A stretch of 64,000 bases of DNA from assembly GCA_028564925.1 (NCBI GenBank), contig CM053028.1, positions 629,758,995 through 629,822,994 of the forward strand. The letters run 5' to 3'. The notes below the pieces were generated by a model. It saw only the letters and a program-made list of their open reading frames with translations. It was not told where the DNA came from and made no database searches. Position 1 is the stretch's first letter. Every line of letters starts with the position of its first letter. Both the position numbers and the translations under genes were made by a program. This DNA is from Lithobates sylvaticus. Lineage: Eukaryota > Chordata > Amphibia > Anura > Ranidae. Of this stretch, positions 47,430 through 57,141 are shown piece after piece.

Positions 47430-48445
47430 ACGCCGTGGACCCCCACGGCCGCCCAGCGCCGCTGTCGCGCGAAATCGCCTTGCAGGCCGCCGAATGGTTC
47501 GTGCTGCTGCACTCGGGCGAGGCAGCGAGGCCGACCACCGCGGCCTTCGAGGCCTGGCGCGCCCGTGCCGATGTCCATGAGCAGGCCTGGCTGCGCGCCC
47601 TGGCCGTGAGCCAGCGCGCGGGCAGCCTGCCGCCCACACTGGGGGTGCGCCGGCCCTGGCCGCAAGCAGCGCCGCCTGGGCGCCGTGGGCCGCCGCGATA
47701 CCGTGCGCGCTCCCTGGCCCTGCTGATCACGGCGGGCCCCCGTGGGCTGGCTGGCCTGGCGCGCCGCGCCCTGGATGCAGTGGACCTCCACCCCATGCGA
47801 CGGCCACGGCGAGCGTCGCGAATGGACGCTGGCCGATGGCAGCCGCATCGTGCTCGATACGGGCAGTTGCCGTCGATGTGTTGTTTGACGAGGCGCTGCG
47901 CCGTAGTCCACCTGAGTGAGGGCGCCGTCTTCATAGAGACCGCGCCCGACCCAGCAGTCCCGGCATCGGCGCCTTCGTGGTCACCACAGGGCAGGGCAGG
48001 GTGCGCGCCCTGGGCACGCGCTTTGTCGTGCGCAGTGTCCGGGAGCGAGCGAAGTGGCCGTGCTGCCAGGGTGCCGTGCAGATCACCACCGTGGCGGCGC
48101 CGCGCAGCAGCTGCAGGCAGGCCAGCAACTGTGGTTTGACGACATGGGCATGGGCCGTGCCGAGCCTGCGGACGCCGGCGCCGCCCAATGGCGCGCGGCC
48201 TGCTGTCGCAGAAAACATGCGGTTGGCCGACTTCCGTGGCCGAGCTGTCGCGGCTACCGCTCGGCTGGCTGCACTGCGATCCGTCTGTGGCGGATTTGCG
48301 CGTCACCGGCGCCTTTCAACTGGGCGATGCCGATACCGGCACGGACGCCGTGCTCGCCAACCTCGTGCACCTGCTGCCCGTGAGGTCTCACTACCGCACA
48401 CGCTACTGGGTGACGGTGGCGGCGCGCGGTACACCACAGGGCTGA
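47426..48445 (+). CDS. FecR-type anti-sigma regulator, module 1
   Basis: An inner-membrane protein that holds or activates FecI and reads the receptor's N-terminal domain in the periplasm. The N-terminus (MNAVDPHGRPAPLSREIALQ, AAEWFVLLHSGE, AFEAWRARADVHEQAWLRAL) is the cytoplasmic sigma-binding domain (DUF4880 type). A hydrophobic stretch near 47700-47770 fits the single membrane segment. The FecR domain follows: EWTLADGSRIVLDTG, VHLSEGAVFIETA, VRALGTRFVVRSV and a C-terminal AELSRYR-like part ending YWVTVAARGTPQG. Stop TGA at 48443-48445. About 340 codons; normal for the family. Frame-broken like its neighbours. Confidence 0.85.
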
Positions 48446-48450
48446 AATTC

Positions 48451-48460
48451 TTTCGGATCT
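48451..48460 (+). promoter_or_regulatory. Shared motif TTTCGGATCT before receptor 1 (candidate FecI promoter part)
   Basis: The same ten bases occur at 52695-52704 before receptor 2, both between a fecR stop and a receptor start. This suggests part of a promoter read by the FecI-type sigma factors. Not seen before receptor 3. Confidence 0.4.
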
Positions 48461-48538
48461 GGCCCCTTCTGCGGCAGGCCGTGTCCTGTTTCGATGGCAA
48501 CCGATTTCATCGAACGACTTCCGAAGGAAAAACAGACC

Positions 48539-51055
48539 ATGGCTCTCCGGCCAGGCATGCGCAGCGTGGCGCGCACTCCCTCCCCCTTGCTCTTTTCACT
48601 GTCCCGGACAGGCCTCGCCGCGCTCATGGCAGCGGGCTGGCGGCAGGCGCCGCCTTGCCACGCGCCGCGCTGGCCCAGGCCGGTGCGGCGGCCACCGGCG
48701 CGGTGCAGCGTCCGTTCCAGGTGCCGGCAGGCCCGCTGGCCGCCGCGCTCACGGCGTTTGCCGCTGACGCAGGCGTGAGCATCAGTGCGCCGCCCGCCCT
48801 GGGTGCAGGGCCGGCGCACCCAGGGCGCTGCAGGGCCGCCTCACGGTGCGCGAGGCGTGGACCGGCTGCTGGCCGGCACCGTCCTGAGGCGCAGGCGGCG
48901 GGGGGGTGAGGGCGGTTTTGTGCTGCGTGCGGTGCCCGAGGCCAACCAGGCATCGACCGTGATGGGTGAGGTCAGGGTGACCGCCGCGGCCCCGGCAGAA
49001 AGCCCTGGGGCAGCACCAGCGGGTATGTGGCGCGCCCGGGCCCCCAGCACGGCCACAAGACTGATGCCTCGATTCTGGAGGTGCGCAATCGGTGTCCGTC
49101 ATCACGCGCGCACCGCATGGACGACCAGGGCGTTGCGCACGCTCAACGACGCCGTGCAGTACACGGCCGGCGTGCGCACCAACACGGGCGGGGCTAATCC
49201 TGCGGACGACAGCCTGTCGGTGCGCGGCTTCAGCCAGTTCTCGGGCAATTTCTACCTGGACGGGCTGCGCCTCATGCCGCTGGGCACGCTGGGCTTTTTT
49301 CGGCATGGAGCCTTACGGGGCCGAGCGCATGGAGGTCCTCAAGGGGCCGGCCTCGGTGCTGTATGGCCAGAACTCGCCGGGCGCATCGTGAACTTCGTGT
49401 CCAAGCGGCCTTCGGCCGATCCGGGTGACGCGGCATGGATGTTGTCCGTGGGGCAGCCATGCTCGCCGGCAGGCGGCCTCTTCGACCTCGGAGGGCCGGT
49501 GGGTGACGATGGCACGGTGAGCTATCGCCTGGTGGGGCTGGCCAGGGCGGCCGACCAGCAGATCGACTTCATGCGTGATGACCGCGTCTACCTGGGCGCC
49601 CAGCCTGACCTGGGCGCCGGACGCGCGCACCAGCGTCACGCTGCGCGGCTTCTACCAGAAGAACCACGCCATGATGTCCACCAACGTGCAGTGGGATGCG
49701 CTCAACGGGCGCAACCCCAATGGCCGGCTGCCCCTGAACCGCTTCCTGGGGGAGCCGGCTTCGACCGTGTAAGAGACGAGGTCGCATCGCTGGGCTACGA
49801 CGCACGGCACGAATTCGACAGCGGCTGGACGCTGCGTCAGAACTTCCGCTACCTGCACGCACGCAACCACGAGCAGTACATGTTCCGTACGGGCCGCTGA
49901 TCGACGGCTCCATCACCAACCGGGAGATCGATTCGCGCGATGGCAAGGGTGGGCGTTCTCCAGCCGTGGACACCAGCCTGTCGGGCCAATTCGCGGCGGC
50001 CGGCCTGCAGCATGAACCATCGTGGGGCTGGACTACAACCGCAGCCGCTCCAGTTTCGACTCCTATATCGCCGACGGGCCGCAGCTGGACATCTACCGGC
50101 CCGTCTATGGCAGCTTCATCGACACCTCGCTGCTGCAGCAGCCGATGCGCTGCGCGATGAGCGCGCCCAGCAGGTGGGCCTCTACGTGCAGGACCGCATC
50201 GCAAGGACCGCTGGGTGCTGGCCCTGGGCGGACGCCACGACTGGAGCCGCCTGGAGCAGACCAGCCGCCTGGCCGACCCCGTGTCCACCAGCGTGCGCAA
50301 GCCCAAATCCTTCACCGGCCGTGTCGGCCTGACCTATCTTGCAGAACAATGGCGTGGCGCCCTATGTCAGCTATCAGCGAGTCGTTTGTCCCCTCTGATG
50401 GGCGCTGACCGCAACGACCGCCTTTGATCCGGAATACCGGCAAACAGGTCGAGGTCGGCGTCAAGTACTCGCCCGACGAGCGCAGCACTTCACGCTGGCC
50501 GCCTTCGAGCTGCGCCGGCAGAACGTGCTCACCAACGGACCCCCAGAGAACGTCCGCTATTCATACAGCAAGGCGAAGTGCGTTCTCGCGGCATCGAGTT
50601 CGAGGCGCAGTCCAGCCCATGCGCGGGCTCAAGCTCCTGGCCGCGCTGACTACAACCCGTCAAGGTGACCCGGGCCCAGCCAGACCAGTGGGGCGGCAAC
50701 GTGCAGGGCAAGTCGCCTTACGAAGTGCCCCCGCAAGATGGCGTCGGCCTGGGGTGGACTATGCCTTTGGGGCGGACCCTGGGCTGGGGCTGGGGGCGGG
50801 CGTGGGGCACGCTACATCGGCTGGAGTGGGGCGATGCGGACAACAGCTTCCGCGTACCGTCGTTCACCCGGGTGGATGCCTCGCTGCGCTAGACCTGGGA
50901 AAGAATGCGCAGTGACTGGGCGGGGCAGCGTGAGCCTGACGGTCAAGAACCTGTTCGACAAGTACCACACGGCGTCGTGCTTTTCCGCCCCCCCCCAAGC
51001 CTGGCAACTATGGCGAAGCGCGCAACATGGTGGTTCGTTCGGGTACATCTGGTAG
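48539..51055 (+). CDS. TonB-dependent siderophore receptor with signalling domain, module 1
   Basis: An outer-membrane gated barrel that imports a ferric siderophore with TonB energy and signals to FecR. The start ATG at 48539 has AAGGAAA upstream. A signal peptide (RTGLAALMAAGW, ending AALAQ) is followed by a short secretin/TonB N-terminal domain (VPAGPLAAALTAFAADAGVS) used in signalling. The plug holds PQSVSVITR-like sequence, LNDAVQYTAGVRTNTGGANP, SLSVRGFSQFSGNFYLDGLR and ERMEVLKGPASVLYGQNSPG. The barrel ends VSLTVKNLFDKYHTASCF and a C-terminal aromatic residue (GYIW), stop at 51053-51055. About 835 codons; FpvA/FhuE/FoxA-like in layout. The substrate cannot be read from the sequence. Many frame breaks. 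Confidence 0.9.
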
Positions 51056-51118
51056 GCCTTGCGGCATCAGGCCGGTCGAAAGCGCGGTTGCACGCTCCCT
51101 GGCATGGATACAATCGAA

Positions 51119-51133
51119 TAAGAATGATTTCTG
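51119..51133 (+). promoter_or_regulatory. Fur-box-like operator before fecI-2
   Basis: TAAGAATGATTTCTG lies 45 bases before the fecI-2 start, at the same distance and with the same following TTTGAT as the site of module 1. It is a weaker inverted repeat than that site. Confidence 0.6.
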
Positions 51134-51177
51134 TTTGATTGCGGGCCCCCGCCCGCCAAGGGGAATCGGGACCTGCC

Positions 51178-51685
51178 ATGCCATCCCGCCTCCACCCCCC
51201 AGCACCGAGAAGCCGCCTCCCTGTACCCGCCCACCAGGGCTGCTGCAGGGCTGGCTGCGCCGCAGGCTGGGCAACGGGGGCGGACGCGGCGGACCTGGCG
51301 CAGACACCTTCGTGCGCATCCTGGGCGTGCGCGACCTGGCCGGTGTGCAGGAGCCTTCGTGCCTACCTGACCTCGGATGGGCCAAGGGCGTGCTCGTCAA
51401 CTGGTACAAGCGCCAGGCGCTGGAGCGGCCTACCTCGAAGCCCTGGCCGCACTGCCCGAGCTGTGGCGCCTTCGCCCGAGCAGCGCGCCCTGGTACTGGA
51501 GACCCTGCACGAGATAACGCCATGCTGGACGCGCTGCCGCCCCATCGTGCGGCGCACGTTTTTTGCTGTCCAGCTGGAGCGGCATGAAGTACGAGGACAT
51601 CGCGCAGCAGCTGGAGGTCTCGCTCACCAGCGTCAAGCGCTACATGGCCCAGGCGTTTCGCCAATGCCTGGTGGCAATGGCGTGA
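51178..51685 (+). CDS. FecI-type ECF sigma factor, module 2
   Basis: Same role as the module 1 sigma factor. The start ATG at 51178 (MPSRLHPPAP) has AAGGGG upstream; the module 1 protein also begins MPS. Region 2: GADAADLAQDTFVRILGVRD and AKGVLVNWYKRQALE. Region 4: SPEQRALVLETLHEI, then YEDIAQQLEVSLTSVKRYMA ending in FRQCLVAMA. Stop TGA (51683-51685) overlaps the fecR-2 ATG (TGATG). About 169 codons. Three or four frame breaks. Confidence 0.87.
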
Positions 51686-52671
51686 TGGAGACGCCCCTGC
51701 AAGCGCGTGTGCTCGACGAGGCCGCCGAATGGCTGATGCGCCTGCACGACAGCGGCGCCACCGATGCCGACCGCGCCGCCTGCGAACGCTGGCGCCAGGC
51801 CGACCCCAGCATGCCCTGGCCTGGGGAGCGTGCCGAGCGGCTGCTGGGCAAAGTTGGGGGGCCTGCCTGCAGCGCTGGCCATGCCGGCGCTGGACGGGCC
51901 CGAAGCCACCGCCGCCCAGCGCCGCGCCGCCCGTGGCCCGGTCTGGCCGCGCTGCTGGCCGTGGCGCCTGCAAGCTGGCTGGTATGGAGAGCGCAGCGGA
52001 CCAGCGCGGCTGGGGCGCCGACCTGCGCACCGCCACCGGCGAGCGCCGCACCGAGCATCTGGCGATGGCAGCTCGCCTCCTGCTGGACACGGCCAGCGCG
52101 GTGGACATCCGGTTCGATGCGCACTCGCGCCTGCTCACCCTGCGCCAGGGCGCGATTTCCATAGAAACGGCGGCAGATACCGCCACACCGCGCCGCCCCT
52201 TTGTCGTGGACACCGCCCATGGCCGGCTGCGCGCGCTGGGCACCCGTTTCACCGTGCGGCGGAGGAGGGGGGGCAGGGCGGACGGGCGGCCCCGTGCGCC
52301 TGGCCGTGACCGAGGTCGCCGTGGAAGTCACGCCTGCGCGGCGCCGCCCACCCGCGCTGGTCGTTAAGCCGGTCAGCAAACGGTATTGCGAGCGGGGGAG
52401 GTGACCGCGCCCCACCCCTGCAGCCCGAGGTCACGGCCTGGACCCACGGCATTGATGGCCGACGCCATGCCGCTGGCCGCGTTCTGCGCCGAACTGTCGC
52501 GTACCGGCCCGGCCTGCTGCAATGCGCGCCCGAGGTGCGCGCGCTGCGCGTGTCCGGCTCCTTCCCGCTGGGCGTTACGGACCGGACGTGACCTGCTGGC
52601 CTCCACCTAACCCGTCGACGTGCAGGACGCGCATGCGCGGCTACTGGATCACCGTGGTCGCCAGGAACTAA
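51685..52671 (+). CDS. FecR-type anti-sigma regulator, module 2
   Basis: Starts METPLQARVLDEAAEWLMRL with HDSGATDADRAACERWRQAD, the cytoplasmic sigma-binding domain. A membrane segment lies near 51945-51990 (ALLAVAPASWLVWRA). The FecR domain reads WGADLRTATGERRTEHL, ASAVDIRFDAHSRLLTLRQG, AISIETAADTA, PFVVDTAHGRLRALGTRFTV and VRLAVTEVAVEV. It ends RMRGYWITVVARN with the stop TAA at 52669-52671. About 329 codons. The conserved TRFTVR-plus-VLQGAV core is shared with modules 1 and 3, so the three are paralogues. Frame-broken in its middle and C-terminal part. Confidence 0.86.
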
Positions 52672-52694
52672 AAAAATCGAGGCAGGTGACACTT

Positions 52695-52704
52695 TTTCGG
52701 ATCT
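52695..52704 (+). promoter_or_regulatory. Shared motif TTTCGGATCT before receptor 2
   Basis: Second copy of the motif at 48451-48460, here 56 bases before the receptor 2 start codon. Candidate part of a FecI-dependent promoter. Confidence 0.4.
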
Positions 52705-52759
52705 CGGCTGGCAACGGGGAAAGAGCTTCTTTCTTCACCGCCTCCAAGGACCGATTTCC

Positions 52760-54668
52760 ATGCTGCCGTACCCATGCCGCATCCCGTCTTCACACCCCCT
52801 GGCGCATGCCGCCCGACTGGCCCTGCTGGGCCTGGCATTGGCCGCAGGCGCCGTGCAGGCGGCCGAACCGGCACCTGCCTCCCACACCCGCTCCCGCAGC
52901 CCAGACCTACCAGATCGCGCCCGGGCCGCTGGCCCGCTCGCTGGCCGGCGTGGCCACGGCGGCGGGCATTTCGCTGTCCTTCGATCCTGGATGACCGAAG
53001 GGCTCACCAGCCCGGCCCCTGTCCGGCCACTACGCGCCGCAGCAGGCGCTGCAGCGCCTGCTGGCCGGCAGCGTGCGGGAACATTGGTGGCGCCGCTGCG
53101 ATGGCAGCTACACGCTGCGCAGGCAGGCCGCAACGGCCGGCGCTGCTGCCGGCCTCCACCAAGGTCCTGAACGAAGTGCAGGTGACGGCCCGCGCCGAGC
53201 GCAGCGCCACCAGCGAAGGCACGGGCAGCTACGCGGCCCGCGCGTCACGGTGGGCAAGGGCGAGCAGGCGTCAAGGACATCCCTCCAGTCCATCAGCGTG
53301 ATCAAGCGCCAGCGCATGACGACCAGAACCTCAACAACGTGGACGACGTGCTGGCCAGCACCACGGGCATCACCATGTACGACAGCCCCAGGGCGGGCGC
53401 TATGTCTACTCGCGCGGCTTCCGCGTGGATACCTACAAGTTCGTTGGCGTGAACCGCGCCTTCTACTACCCGCAGGCCGACAACTTCTCCAGCAACGCCG
53501 CCCCGCTGGACCGCGTGGAAGTGGTGGCGCGGTGCCACGGGGCTGCTGCAGGGGGCGGGCTCGCCCAGCGCGGCCATCAACATGGTGCGCAAGCGCCCCC
53601 TGGCAGAGCGCCAGCTGGAGGTATCGGCCAGTGTGGCTCCGGGAACAACCTGCGTAGCGAGTTCGATGCCACTGGCCCGCTCAACGAGGCCGGCACGCTG
53701 CGCGGGCGCAGTGTGGTCGCCAGCCTCTACAGCCGCGACTATCGTACTACGTACGTGGCCAGCAGCCGCACCGCGCTGCTCTACGGCGTGCGTGGAGTAA
53801 CGACCTCCAGCTCCCAGACCCGGCTGACGGTGGGCGCCACCCACGAGCGGCTGCGCTCCCACGCCGTTCTTCCAGGGCCTGCCGCGCTATGCCGACGGTG
53901 CGGACCTGCGGCTGCCGCGCTCCACCTTCCTGGGCGCGGACGGAACCGCTGGGACAGCGAGCAGACATCGCTGTTTGCCGAGCTGCAGCACCCGCTTCAA
54001 CGCGGACTGGACCGTCAAGGCCACGGCGGGGCTTCACCCGGGAAAAGCACGACATGAAGTACGCCTTCCGCCCTGGGGGAGATCAATCCCGCCACGCTGG
54101 CGGGCAACGTGATGTATGCCGGCCTGTTTGATGTCACCACCGAAAACAAGACCCCTGGACGTGGCGGTGGACGGCCAATTCGACGCCTTCGGCCGCCGGC
54201 ATTCGCTTGAAGCTTTGAGGCGCCAAACAGCGGGCCCGCTTGGTCAAACGGACAGCGACAATTCGCTGATCCTTCCGCATGGGCTTTGCCCCAACAACGT
54301 GTTCGTCCCGAGCGCCGCAATCCGCGAGCCGTCCCGCGCGGAATTCCTGGCCAAACCGCTATCGCGGCGATGAAAGCCGCACCCGCATGACCCAGTCCGG
54401 CGCCTATTGGCGTGGCGCGGCAGGGCCTAACCGAAGCCTGACCCTGATCGGCGGCGCGCCGCGTCACCCGCTTCACGGGCAGTACAGCAACTACCGCAAC
54501 ACCGGGCGAAGGCCTACAACGACCCTTACAAGGAAAGCGGCGTCTATCACGCCCTATGGCGGCCTGGTCTATGCGCTCAATAATGACCAGTAGGTCGGCC
54601 TATGCAGCTACATCCGAACATCTTCCAGGCCCAGAACGCCACCCCCCCCCCCCCCCCCCCCCCCCCCG

Positions 54669-54722
<54 letters not shown>

Positions 54723-55374
54723 TGACGGCGGCCGGCGACCTGCTGGCTCCCATCAAGGGGGCGCAATCTGGAAGTGGGCATTAAGGGCGAATTGCTGGAC
54801 GGCAGGGTGAACGCGGCCGTGGCCCCTGTTCCGCATCGACCAGAAGAACCGCGCCGAAGAGGACCTGGTCAACCCCTGCTAGGCCAGCACCTACTGCTAT
54901 GTCTCCGTGGGCAAGGTCCGCAGCCAGGGGCTGGATGCCGAGTATCAGCGGCGTGGTGGCGCGTGCTGGCAAGCTGTTTGCCGGCTTTTTTCTCCTTCAA
55001 CCATTTCAAGTAACTGGACAACACCTCCAATGCCGGCATGGAGTTCGCCAGGCACCTACACCCCAAGCACATGCTGCGTGTCTGGAGCGCCTACCGCCTG
55101 CCGGGCGAATGGAGCGCCTGGAACGTGGGGCGGCGGGCGTCAACTTCCAGACCGCCAGCTCGCGCCGCGGTGGGCGCCAACACCGAAGTGCAGCCAGCCT
55201 ATGCCGTGTGGTCTGCCCGTCTGGGCTACCGCATCGACCGCAACTGGTCCGTGGCACTGAGCGTGGCCAACCTGTTCGACAAGTCCTAACTACCAGACCA
55301 TCGGCGCGCCGGCCTGGGGCAATGTCTACGCGCACCGCGCAGCGCGACGCTCACACCTGCGCGGCAAGTTCTGA
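52760..55374 (+). CDS. TonB-dependent siderophore receptor with signalling domain, module 2
   Basis: The start ATG at 52760 has AAGGA 12 bases upstream. The signal peptide LALLGLALAAGAVQAAEPAP is followed by a short N-terminal signalling domain (TYQIAPGPLARSLAGVATAA, GISLSFDPG) and a linker into the plug: KVLNEVQVTARAERSATSEG, SISVIKRQRM, NVDDVLASTTGITMYDSP, YSRGFRVDTYKFVGVNRAFY, APLDRVEVV, then a VRKRPLAERQLEVSASV step. The barrel ends AVWSARLGYRIDRNWSVALS with NLFDKS and SATLTLRGKF-like sequence, stop TGA at 55372-55374. About 870 codons. An 80-base C run at 54642-54721 interrupts a barrel strand region. Close in plan to FpvA/FoxA-type transducing receptors; substrate unknown. Confidence 0.9.
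54642..54721. other. Poly-C run inside receptor 2
   Basis: Eighty bases of C broken only once by a G. The sequence on either side (IFQAQNAT before, then GDLLAPIKGAQSG) reads as normal receptor barrel, in which only a few residues would be expected between them. I read it as an artefact. Confidence 0.85.
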
Positions 55375-55448
55375 AACGCGGCCAGGAGGAACGGTCTGCA
55401 GCAGCAAGCGGCAGAGCTGGGCCGCAAGAGGGTCGCAGTTGCCATAAT

Positions 55449-55463
55449 TGAGGATTATTCTAA
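55449..55463 (+). promoter_or_regulatory. Fur-box-like operator before fecI-3
   Basis: TGAGGATTATTCTAA is an inverted repeat of the 7-1-7 Fur type and lies 48 bases before the fecI-3 start. Its position matches the sites of modules 1 and 2. Confidence 0.65.
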
Positions 55464-55510
55464 TGCTGCGGGTCGCCGCGTGTCCCGCCCATCGCCTTCC
55501 TTGTCCGCCC

Positions 55511-55990
55511 ATGTCGAATCCTGTACCTGCCCACCACGGCTGGCTGCAGGGCTGGCTGCGCAAGAAGGTGGGCAATGCCTTCGACGCGGCCGATCTGGCG
55601 CAGAGCACCGTCCTCAAGGTGCTGGGCGCCAAGGGGCGGACCAGCTCCAGGAGCCGCGCGCCTACTCTGACCACCATTGCGCGCAACCTGCTGATCAAAC
55701 CAGGTGCGGCGCCGCGCCATCGAGCAGGCCTATCTCGATGCGCTGGCCGCCATTGCCCGAGCCCGTGGCGCCGCCGCCCGGGGAGGTCCGGATCATGGTG
55801 CTGGAGACCCTGGTCGAGATAGACCGCGCGCCCTGGGCCGCCTGCCCGCGCTGCCAAGCAGGACTTCCTGCTGGCCCAGCTCGAAGGGATCGGCTATGGC
55901 GAGGATCGCGGCCCGAGCTGGGGATTTCCGTCTCCACAAGTCAAGCGGCATCTGGCCAAGGCCGCCATTGCGCTGCTTCTCCCGGAGTAG
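55511..55990 (+). CDS. FecI-type ECF sigma factor, module 3
   Basis: The likely start is the ATG at 55511 (MSNPVPAHHGWLQGWLRKKV); an upstream ATG at 55463 falls on the Fur-like box. Region 2: GNAFDAADLAQSTVLKVLGA, AYLTTIARNLLI. Region 4: MVLETLVEIDRA, FLLAQLEGIGYGE-type sequence and GISVSTVKRHLAKAAIALLL. Stop TAG at 55988-55990. About 160 codons. It shares HGWLQGWLR with the module 1 protein. Gap of five bases to fecR-3. Confidence 0.87.
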
Positions 55991-55995
55991 GCGGC

Positions 55996-56998
55996 ATGCA
56001 GGCGTTCCCTTCCACTTCTTCCCCCATTTCTGCCGAAGTGGCCGCCAGGCCGTTGCTAATGGTGGCTGCAACTGAACTTCCGGCAAGGCCAGGCCCGGCT
56101 GCACGATGGCCTGCAGCGCTGGCGTGCGGCCAGCCCCGCGCATGAGGCCGCCTGGCAGCGCATCGAAATCCATGGGCAGCCAGATGGCCGGCATTCCCAT
56201 GCCGCTGGCGCGGGCCGCATTGGCCGCACCGGCTCGGCCGGCAGGCGCCGTGCGGGTGCAGGCGCTGGCCGTGCTGCTGGTCTCAGGCGCAGGCTCCGCA
56301 GCCGTCGTGCGCTCGCAGGCCTGGGCGCGGTGGACGGCCGACCAGGTGGATGCCGTAGGCGAGCAGCGCACGCTGCCGCTGCCCGACGGCGGCAGCGTGG
56401 TGCTCAACACCGGCTGCGCCCTCAACCTGCGCTACGGCGCGGCCGAGCGCGTGCTGGAGCTGTTGCTGGCGAAATCCTCGTTGCAGACTGACGCCGGAAC
56501 AGGCCTGCTGCACCGTCCCCTTCATCGTGCCAGACCGCGCATGGGGCGCCGTTCAGGCCCTGGGCACGCGCTTCACGGTGCGCCAGCGCGAGTCCGCCCC
56601 GTGAAGTGGGCGTGCTGCAAGGCGCCGTGCAACTGCGGCCCGCGCATGCCCCGCATGCCCCGCAGGCGCATAGCTGCGGGTGAGAAGGGGCACGTTCACG
56701 GCCCAGCAGGCCGTGCACTCCGGCGCGCTGGACACGGCGGCCAGCGCCTGGGCCGAAGGCATGCTGGTGCCTCGCGCTTGCGGCTGGAGGATTTCCTGGT
56801 CGAGCTGGGCCGCTACCGGCGCGGGCGGCCTGGGCTCGACCGCGCCGTGGCCGGCCTGCACGTCTCCGGCGGCCTATCCGCTGGCCGACACCGACCGCGT
56901 GCTGGCCGCGCTGACTTCCCTCGCTGCCCGTGGAAATCCACTCCTTCTTCATGCGATACTGGGTGAAGGTGCGGCCTGCCGGGGCGGGCAAGGCATGA
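55996..56998 (+). CDS. FecR-type anti-sigma regulator, module 3
   Basis: Starts MQAFPSTSSPISAEVA five bases after fecI-3. A membrane segment near 56255-56310 reads VQALAVLLVSGAGSAAVV. The FecR domain holds RSQAWARWTADQVDAVGEQR, TLPLPDGGSVVLNTGCALNL, RYGAAERVLEL and GAVQALGTRFTVRQRES-type sequence. The C-terminal domain holds LRLEDFLVELGRYRRG, a SGAYPLADTDRVLAAL-like step and MRYWVKVRPAGAGKA. Stop TGA at 56996-56998. About 334 codons. Its C-terminus is the best preserved of the three. Several frame breaks in the N-terminal and middle parts. Confidence 0.86.
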
Positions 56999-57141
56999 GC
57001 GGCACGGGCCTGCACGAAGGCCTTCGCACTTTCCTGAAAAAAATGTGAGCTGATTTGCCGGGATGGCTGTCAACAGAGACAGGGAGCGCACCGCAGCGTG
57101 CCGCCAACGCTTCTCAACAACCATTGCAACAAGGCCTTTCC

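Noticed and set aside
54642-54721. Poly-C tract as a genuine phase-variation switch or quadruplex-forming element
   Set aside because: It is inside a conserved barrel region, is far longer than known phase-variable tracts, and has matching runs in the frog repeat and in prfB, so an artefact is more likely.
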